A stretch of 10,607 nt of DNA from Cytophagales bacterium (GTDB lineage Bacteria > Bacteroidota > Bacteroidia > Cytophagales > Cyclobacteriaceae): the NCBI GenBank assembly GCA_029262955.1, contig JAJCYL010000070.1, positions 1 to 10,607 of the forward strand, read 5' to 3'. How positions within the stretch are numbered: position 1 is the first letter of the stretch; every line of letters begins with the position of its first letter. Made by a program: the position numbers and the translations under genes. A model generated the notes under the pieces. That model worked only from the letters and a program-made list of their open reading frames with translations, was not told where the DNA came from and ran no database searches. Positions 6,277 to 10,607 of the stretch are shown piece by piece.

Positions 6277-6393
6277 GTTAAGTCGTCCGAAATTCGATAG
6301 GGTGGTACCAAAGTGAGAGCTTTGGGCTAGCCCTATCTTAAATTACGGTGAAGCTATAACTGGTGTAAAGAGCGGTTATGGTATGCTTAACGA

Positions 6394-6438
6394 ACCGCCG
6401 TATACGCGAACCGTACCCCGAAAGCTTTCGGGGGTGGT
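6394..6438 (+). ncRNA. Group II intron domain V, interrupted
   Basis: ACCGCC (6394-6399) pairs with GGTGGT (6433-6438), and TACG-CGAAC-CGTA (6403-6415) forms the upper stem, giving the domain V outline. Where the few bases of the catalytic bulge and the adjoining part of the lower strand should be, there is an inserted palindrome, CCCCGAAAGCTTTCGGGG (6416-6433). Domain V holds the catalytic metal sites, so splicing activity is probably lost. Confidence 0.65.
6416..6433. repeat. CCCCGA..TCGGGG palindrome 2, inside domain V
   Basis: CCCCGAAAGCTTTCGGGG is a perfect 18-base palindrome. Its ends match hairpins 1 and 3 in the same intron. Confidence 0.6.
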
Positions 6439-6442
6439 GGCA

Positions 6443-6477
6443 CCTATGCTGAAGCTTCAGCGCAAGCATGTGAGAGG
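6443..6477 (+). repeat. Dispersed palindromic element, copy C
   Basis: CCTATGCTG, AAGCTTCAGCG and GTGAGAGG match copy A. It separates domain V from domain VI, where only one or two linker bases are normal; the terminal GTGAGAGG may belong to domain VI itself. Confidence 0.55.
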
Positions 6478-6481
6478 CACC

Positions 6482-6501
6482 CCCCGGCTATTTAGTCGGG
6501 G
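6482..6501. repeat. CCCCG..CGGGG hairpin 3, in domain VI
   Basis: CCCCGGCT and AGTCGGGG form an 8-bp stem (one G-T pair) around ATTT. It makes up the outer part of the domain VI stem, so it may be original or may replace the natural loop. Confidence 0.5.
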
Positions 6502-6523
6502 CCGTCTACAATTGTAAAGCGTA

Positions 6524-7597
6524 TCATTCCAATTTTGCAATTAAACCCCAACCGTTTGCCTTATCTATAACTACACAGTGAATTTTGTTTGCTCCTTTTT
6601 CAAGCGGTAGGTATAATTTATTGGTATTAATGTCAATATGCCCCATGTATTGTATTCCTTTGGCTCTAAAGGCATTATTGCCTTTAAAAATCGCTTTGCC
6701 ATTCAAATAAACAATTATTCTGTCACTATAATCAAATGAAAAAAGCTTTGTTCCGCTATTTTTTGCATAAACTGTTGTGAATGCAATGGTGTAGTCCTCA
6801 ATATTTTGCTCAAAGTTACCCGAGGAAGACTTTATTATATACTTGGAAATAGGTAAAAGCCCTGATTCTTCAGTCATAACAGTCGTGTATTTTTCTTTTA
6901 AGAAATCATCAAAGTGGAGTTCTTCCTCCTTGTATGGCCTTGCTTTCGTAATTTCCCATTGCGTTATAATATTTGGGTCAATAGGATTGTTGTCACCAGT
7001 TTTAGTATTATCTATTCCATTCTTGGTCGTAAATCTGAAATTTGAAAACCTATTATTGAATAAAGCAAAAAGTCCAAATTCCCCTATGTTGTGATCTGTT
7101 CTTAGATGAAGAATAGACATTACTTTTTCATTATTCACAAAAACCTCGGCACTTTTGTTGTTTACCTCTATACGTAGGGTATTCCAACCTGTTTTTTTAA
7201 ATGAAACCTTTGCTTGGCGTTCTCTAAATAATTGCCAATTCGACTCATTATTAAAAATTGGCGTATATTGAACTGCATCTGCCTGGTTCGATTTATGGAG
7301 TCTCATATATACCTCTTCCATATTGTCATTTTGCTTTCTAAAAGTAATACCTGCAAAACTTCTGATTGAGTTGGCGTACACATCCACTTCAATGGTCCCG
7401 TTTATAAATTTATGATTTTTCACTGTGACCCTTCCACTATTTAGAAGTAGGGTTTCTCTATTGTCAAATCTTTCAAATGTAGTTTCTTGTGACACATTCC
7501 AATTAGAAGCGACCATATCGATTTTTGTTTCGGAATTTTGGGCGATAGACAGTTGAAAACTCAATAAAGAGATTAATGGATAAAGAAGTTTTTTCAT
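6524..7597 (-). CDS. Exported concanavalin A-like (LamG/DUF1080-type) two-domain protein
   Basis: The 357-residue protein starts with a Sec signal peptide (residues 1-20, ending SIAQ). Residues about 30-192 form a concanavalin A-like jelly roll: GRVTVKNHKFINGTIEVDVYA, the GITFR strand, and TGWNTLRIEVNNKSAEVFVNNEKV (136-159), the hallmark of LamG and 3-keto-disaccharide-hydrolase-like domains. A linker with GDNNPIDPN leads to a second beta-rich domain (about 210-357) with SDRIIVYLNGKAIFKGNNAF and LYLPLEKGANKIHCVVIDKANGWGLIAKLE, resembling galactose-binding-like modules. No catalytic residue is obvious; glycan binding or processing outside the cytoplasm is the best guess. It lies 56 bp downstream of the AraC-type gene and is probably cotranscribed with it. 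The intron ends 11 bp past its stop codon. Confidence 0.85.
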   Translation of the reverse strand: MKKLLYPLISLLSFQLSIAQNSETKIDMVASNWNVSQETTFERFDNRETLLLNSGRVTVKNHKFINGTIEVDVYANSIRSFAGITFRKQNDNMEEVYMRLHKSNQADAVQYTPIFNNESNWQLFRERQAKVSFKKTGWNTLRIEVNNKSAEVFVNNEKVMSILHLRTDHNIGEFGLFALFNNRFSNFRFTTKNGIDNTKTGDNNPIDPNIITQWEITKARPYKEEELHFDDFLKEKYTTVMTEESGLLPISKYIIKSSSGNFEQNIEDYTIAFTTVYAKNSGTKLFSFDYSDRIIVYLNGKAIFKGNNAFRAKGIQYMGHIDINTNKLYLPLEKGANKIHCVVIDKANGWGLIAKLE

Positions 7598-7653
7598 GAT
7601 TTTTTATTTACAAATATCCGATTGAATAACTTTATTATCGTATCACTTTATCA

Positions 7654-8523
7654 TTAATTACTATCATTTTGGTAATTACCCCTATAGGCGGAAGGATTGA
7701 TTCCTTCCATTTTTATAAAAAATCTTGTCAAATTATTAGGTTCACTGAAATTTAAGGCGTGCGCTAGTTCGGATATTGTTTTATGGGAATAGCGGAGTTC
7801 CGTTTTTACCTCAAGTAGTAGTCTATTGTTGATAATTTCCTTTGTGGTGTGTCTAGTATGCCTTTTTACCATTGTATTAAGCTGATGACGGGTTACATGT
7901 AATAAATTACAATATTCCTCTACCGAATGCGAGGTGCGAATATTTAGTTCGAGTAGTTCCTTAAACTTATAAATTATTGAATTCGATTGTGTGTCGGGTG
8001 AAATGTTGTACCACTTTGAATACAGTCGATTGAGCTTTGACAAAGAGAAATATAGAAGTGAACGTAATATGTGAGGGCTATCATTTTGATAATTTTTTAT
8101 CTCAGCGATAATTTCATTTAAAGCCAATCGTATAATATTGTAATCTTCATTTTCCAGTCGCAAATATTGGGGGTGTTGAGAATTATAAAAGTATTGCAGC
8201 CGGTAAGTGAACAATTTATCATCAAAAAAATCAGATAAAAAGTCATTTTGAAAAACAAGATGAAAACCTCTGATTCCGGGGAGCGGAATTTTACAACTTT
8301 TCTTTTGAAAGGGTGAGATGAAAAAAAGGCTGTTCTCGGCAACTTCCAATAAGTGTCCATTCAATTCAATTGTTCCACTTGCCTTTTCAAAAGTCATGAT
8401 TTCGAAAAAATCGGTTGTGTGTGGTGCAGGATCGAAAAAAACGTTTGGATTATTTTCGAACCTGTGTAAATCCATCAGCAATTCGAATCCGTACTTTCTT
8501 TTTTCAAAAATTAATGTTCGCAA
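7654..8523 (-). CDS. AraC family transcriptional regulator
   Basis: The 289-residue protein has an N-terminal cupin-like sensing domain (about residues 25-115; HTTDFFEIMTFEKASGTIELNGH and NSLFFISPFQKK) and a C-terminal AraC domain (about 185-283) with two HTH motifs: VEEYCNLLHVTRHQLNTMVKRHT (201-223) and ISELAHALNFSEPNNLTRFFIKMEGINPSAYR (250-281). The ligand is unknown. The reading frame opens at a TTG (8521-8523); the first ATG is at 8473-8475 (Met17), so the true start is open. The upstream segment reads as a plausible first strand (RTLIFEKRKYGFELL), which favours the longer form. The next gene, the concanavalin A-like protein, is the likely target, perhaps with the nearby GH3. Confidence 0.9.
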   Translation of the reverse strand: MRTLIFEKRKYGFELLMDLHRFENNPNVFFDPAPHTTDFFEIMTFEKASGTIELNGHLLEVAENSLFFISPFQKKSCKIPLPGIRGFHLVFQNDFLSDFFDDKLFTYRLQYFYNSQHPQYLRLENEDYNIIRLALNEIIAEIKNYQNDSPHILRSLLYFSLSKLNRLYSKWYNISPDTQSNSIIYKFKELLELNIRTSHSVEEYCNLLHVTRHQLNTMVKRHTRHTTKEIINNRLLLEVKTELRYSHKTISELAHALNFSEPNNLTRFFIKMEGINPSAYRGNYQNDSN

Positions 8524-8569
8524 ACTGTAATTTTGTTTTGCTATTTTTTATACTAAATAAAGTCAGATT

Positions 8570-8788
8570 TTAACCTGTTTTTCCATATTTCGGCAACACA
8601 ATTGCCGATTGCTTCAATCTCTTTGTCCAGATTTGTCTGATTTTGGATAGTTGTTCTCGTTCGTCTTTTAACTCGTCCCACCATTTTGGCAATTGTGCTC
8701 GGTCAACACCCATTTCTTGTTCTATGTCACCGTACTTCTTTTGTTCGATAACTGCAAGTCGAAGAAATGTTTGTTGATTTGCCGTCAT
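8570..8788 (-). CDS. Small HTH-containing protein, possibly truncated
   Basis: The 72-residue product (MTANQQTFLRLAVIEQKKYGD...) has a homeodomain-like helix-turn-helix near residues 8-40 (LAVIEQKKYGDIEQEMGVDRAQLPKWWDEL) and then a basic segment, REQLSKIRQIWTKRLKQ. From memory, Bacteroidota have longer proteins with this start that continue into a Cys-rich or HNH-like nuclease part; here the frame ends at KYGKTG shortly after the HTH, which suggests a 3' truncation. There is no room for more before the AraC gene. It could also be a genuine small regulator. It starts at ATG 8786-8788, 25 bp after the left end of repeat R2. Function unassigned. Confidence 0.6.
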   Translation of the reverse strand: MTANQQTFLRLAVIEQKKYGDIEQEMGVDRAQLPKWWDELKDEREQLSKIRQIWTKRLKQSAIVLPKYGKTG

Positions 8789-8810
8789 TATCCCCTTTTT
8801 AAATTCGCCA

Positions 8811-8957
8811 CAACGCCTAGGTATGATGGGGAATAGAAAGCACTAAATCTTTCCTCTCGCACATAGCCACGCCTGTTTAAAATTATTAATTGTGGCCGAC
8901 TTTCCAAGAGCCACTAAAAATGTCTCGATAGAACCCCCATTCATAGCTATTGTTGGG
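8811..8957 (-). repeat. Intergenic repeat R2, attC-like
   Basis: This is the second copy of R1. TATGATGGGG (8822-8831) pairs with CCCCATTCATA (8935-8945) except for one extra T, at the same place as in R1. GTGGC-N13-GCCAC (8892-8914) surrounds the same GACTTTCCAAG core. Outer ends CAACGCC (8811-8817) and TTGTTGGG (8951-8957) give an additional CAAC/GTTG pair separated from the arms by a 6-7 base internal loop. R box, spacer, L box and unpaired base in this order are features of integron attC sites. The left end lies 23 bp from the ATG of the small HTH gene. No minus-strand gene remains on the right. Confidence 0.6.
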
Positions 8958-9226
8958 ATGTCGTTTTACCTTTTTTCATGGAAAATGAATCGTATTTTAC
9001 GCTAATGTTGAGACAACCGTAATTTGCGAAGGAAATTGATAAGTGAAAAATACGTCATTGCTCTTGACGAGAAACAAGTAGGTGTTTCAAAGAAACCTTC
9101 ACAACTATATATGTTTGGTAAGGATATTTATATCAAAATGTTTCAGAAAAATTATTTAGTTAACATTTTAGTGAGGATATTTCTTATGTTTTTAGTCGTA
9201 ATAAATTAAAATAAAGGAAGAGAAGT
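8958..9226. other. A/T-rich region before the glycosidase
   Basis: I see no supported gene. A 61-codon frame from a TTG (9024-9209) has a basic, hydrophobic product without recognisable motif and is not called. The strong RBS AAAGGAAGAGAAG (about 9214-9225) serves the small ORF at 9227. Confidence 0.4.
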
Positions 9227-9265
9227 ATGAATATAATTCACCCAATTAGAAAAGTAGTTGTATGA
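9227..9265 (+). CDS. Twelve-codon leader ORF
   Basis: ATG at 9227 is preceded by the purine-rich GGAAGAGAAG and encodes MNIIHPIRKVVV, then TGA. The stop overlaps the next ATG as ATGA (9262-9265), in the manner of coupled genes. It might be a leader for translational coupling or a remnant of another gene; the product need not be functional. Confidence 0.35.
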   Translation: MNIIHPIRKVVV

Positions 9266-9309
9266 AAAAACTAGTACTACTCATTTTAATATGTACAATA
9301 ATAATATAG
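9262..9309 (+). other. Lipoprotein signal leader ended by in-frame TAG
   Basis: From ATG 9262, MKKLVLLILICTIII forms a typical lipoprotein signal (Lys-Lys, then hydrophobic stretch). Codon 16 is TAG (9307-9309), directly followed by TGT AGC CAA (Cys-Ser-Gln) in the same frame as the glycosidase. The Cys would be the lipidated residue, so the stop stands exactly at the -1 position of the lipobox. Confidence 0.7.
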
Positions 9310-9351
9310 TGTAGCCAATCAAGTATTGAAAATATAACAAATAAGAAAGAT

Positions 9352-10607
9352 ATGTTTAAACCGTTTGTACCTCCAATTAAATACAAAGAAGCGAAAGGGC
9401 AGGCAATTGATATTCTTTCTCAGATGACCCTTGACGAGAAAATTTCAATAATAGCAGGTCATAATATGTTTTTTACGAAAGGTTTGGAAAGGTTTAACGT
9501 GCCCTCTATGTATATGTCAGATGCATCACAGGGAGTGAACATTCGGAGAGAACTTGATGATCAGCTTGAAAAATCAGTTGCATTTCCCAGTTCAATTGCT
9601 CTTGCCAGTACTTGGAATAAAGCGCTCGCAGGTAAGTATGCTAAATCAATTGGTGAAGAGTGCCGAGCAGGCGAAATCGCCGTATTGCTAGGACCAGGCA
9701 TAAACATATATCGCGTGTCTCAGAACGGTAGAAACTTTGAATACCTTGGAGAAGATCCATACTTAACCTCTCGCATAGTAGAGAACTATGTAGTGGGTAT
9801 ACAGAGTACTGGTACGATAGCTACGCTCAAGCACTTCGTTGCCAACAATACAGATTATAAAAGAAGAACGTCAAATTCGGTAGTGGACGAAAGAACATTG
9901 AATGAAATATACCTGCCTGGTTTCGAAGCTGGCATTAATGCTGGAGCAATGGCCGTTATGACTTCTTATAACTTGGTTAACGGTGAACATGCTGGACAGA
10001 GTAAAGAACTGATCACAGGGCTTTTGCGTGGGAAGTTAGGTTTCAAATGGTTGGTTATGAGTGATTGGTGGTCTGTATGGGATGCACAAAAAGTGATCGA
10101 GTCGGGGCTTGACTTGGATATGCCAGGAGAACCAAGACCAGAGTACCCTGATTATACTAAGAAGCCAGAGTTTTTCGTACGTTACTCTGCAAAATCTCTT
10201 GTCAAGGAAGGAAAGGTCAAGGAAGCTGACATTGATAGAATGGTTACCAATGTGCTTACAACAATAATTGCTATGGGATTAATAGAGCGTCCAATAAAAG
10301 ACACTTCTTATCTTAAGAACTATGCAGAGCATGAAGAAGTGGCCTTGCAGACAGGACGAGAAAGTATCGTACTGCTTGAAAATAACAATGTGCTACCTAT
10401 TAATCCATCAGATGAAATATCCATCTTAGTGACTGGGGAGTATGTAGATAAAATTCCTTACGGTGGTGGGGCTGCAGAGGTGGTTGGATATGATCAAATA
10501 ACTATGATCATTGGCCTAAAAGAGATTTATGGCAATAAAGTATCGTTAGTCGAAAATCCCAAGGATGAAGAGATTAAATCAGCTAGCCATGTGATTTATA
10601 GCACGGG
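9352..10607 (+). CDS. Glycoside hydrolase family 3 protein, 3' partial
   Basis: The frame is open from 9310 to the window end, with the first ATG after the TAG at 9352. GH3 motifs appear in order (residues from that ATG): QMTLDEKI near 25, GPGINIYR before 126, GRNFEYLGEDPYL (126-138), LKHFVANN (about 159-166), and GFKWLVMSDWW with the catalytic nucleophile Asp238 (codon 10063). ESIVLLENNNVLPI (about 337) starts the alpha/beta sandwich domain, which is cut off by the window. Members are beta-glucosidases, beta-xylosidases or related enzymes; the substrate cannot be read. Starting at 9352 the enzyme lacks its export signal and would stay in the cytoplasm, whereas the leader before the TAG would make it a lipoprotein. 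It may be a recent nonsense mutant. The catalytic motifs are intact. Confidence 0.9.
   Translation, partial: MFKPFVPPIKYKEAKGQAIDILSQMTLDEKISIIAGHNMFFTKGLERFNVPSMYMSDASQGVNIRRELDDQLEKSVAFPSSIALASTWNKALAGKYAKSIGEECRAGEIAVLLGPGINIYRVSQNGRNFEYLGEDPYLTSRIVENYVVGIQSTGTIATLKHFVANNTDYKRRTSNSVVDERTLNEIYLPGFEAGINAGAMAVMTSYNLVNGEHAGQSKELITGLLRGKLGFKWLVMSDWWSVWDAQKVIESGLDLDMPGEPRPEYPDYTKKPEFFVRYSAKSLVKEGKVKEADIDRMVTNVLTTIIAMGLIERPIKDTSYLKNYAEHEEVALQTGRESIVLLENNNVLPINPSDEISILVTGEYVDKIPYGGGAAEVVGYDQITMIIGLKEIYGNKVSLVENPKDEEIKSASHVIYST

Larger units (their letters stand above)
5674..6512 (+). mobile_element. ORF-less group II intron, probably inactive
   Basis: The sequence opens with GTGTGTGCC, in keeping with the GUGYG 5' rule, and has domain I segments familiar from bacterial group II introns (GGGTGAAAGTC at 5723-5733, AGGCTATTAGGTCGGATGAG at 5952-5971). 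The loop CAATCAAG, closed by CCC and GGG, holds ATCAAG (5915-5920), which pairs perfectly with CTTGAT (5668-5673) directly before the intron: EBS1 and IBS1. Domain V is at 6394-6438 and domain VI at 6470-6512, ending CTACAAT. AGAGGTCATAGTAGTC and GAAGGACTGAAC, which I recall preceding the reverse transcriptase in full introns, are present, but no reverse transcriptase follows. Antisense ORFs of 60-103 codons here are artefacts. The 3' end could be a base or two away. Confidence 0.85.
5660..6523. other. Hairpin split by the intron
   Basis: Removing 5674-6512 joins TACGCTT (5660-5666) with AAGCGTA (6517-6523), a perfect 7-bp stem around an 11-base loop. It lies immediately after the stop codon of the concanavalin A-like gene (6524), and on that gene's strand a T-rich run follows further on, so it may have been its terminator. 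The intron inserted in the loop. Confidence 0.5.

Noticed and set aside
6843..7094. 83-codon plus-strand ORF
   Set aside because: Antisense shadow within the concanavalin A-like gene.
9024..9209. 61-codon plus-strand ORF from TTG
   Set aside because: Weak start, no good RBS, A/T-rich low-complexity product with no recognisable family.
1..10607. CRISPR arrays, tRNA or rRNA genes, integrase or transposase genes
   Set aside because: Looked for by eye on both strands; no regularly spaced repeats, no tRNA cloverleaf and no recombinase ORF were recognised.

Overview
The window looks like an accessory region of a low-GC Bacteroidota chromosome. The evidence is A/T-rich intergenic DNA, A-rich ribosome binding sites, signal peptides ending in AQ, Crp/Fnr regulators of the 188-residue Bacteroidota type, and protein families common in Cytophagales and Flavobacteriia. 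Genus cannot be read from the sequence. Nearly all genes up to about 8.8 kb are on the minus strand. A glycoside hydrolase on the plus strand runs off the right edge.

Layout. A small secreted protein (25-480) is followed by 676 bp without a convincing gene. Next is a two-gene minus-strand module, a Crp/Fnr regulator (1692-2258) and an AhpD-like protein (1157-1609). Then comes a five-gene module read from 5555 down to 2440: a second Crp/Fnr regulator, a 4-oxalocrotonate-type tautomerase, an SDR protein lacking the catalytic tyrosine, an NTF2-like protein and a nitronate monooxygenase. A perfect TGTGA-N6-TCACA palindrome lies between the regulator and the four enzyme-type genes and is a good candidate operator.

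From 5674 to about 6512 lies a plus-strand group II intron without a reverse transcriptase. Its 5' border is supported by a six-base EBS1/IBS1 match. Several short palindromes are lodged in it, one inside domain V. It splits a small hairpin just past the end of a secreted concanavalin A-like protein gene (6524-7597), which sits downstream of an AraC-type regulator (7654-8523). A short helix-turn-helix ORF that may be truncated (8570-8788) and an intergenic repeat follow. The window ends with a GH3 glycosidase whose lipoprotein signal is separated from the enzyme by an in-frame TAG.

The most interesting overall pattern is a set of intergenic elements (near 1-25, 501-541, 1036-1153, 2284-2444 and 8811-8957). 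They start close after one minus-strand stop codon, end about 25-35 bp before the next start codon, carry TTGTT-type and AACGCC-type ends, and in two clear copies fold into imperfect stems with the same single unpaired base. These are features of integron attC sites, so the modules may be old gene cassettes without a nearby integrase. A second novelty is a family of roughly 34-bp palindromes, three copies in the intron and one far away in the first intergenic region.
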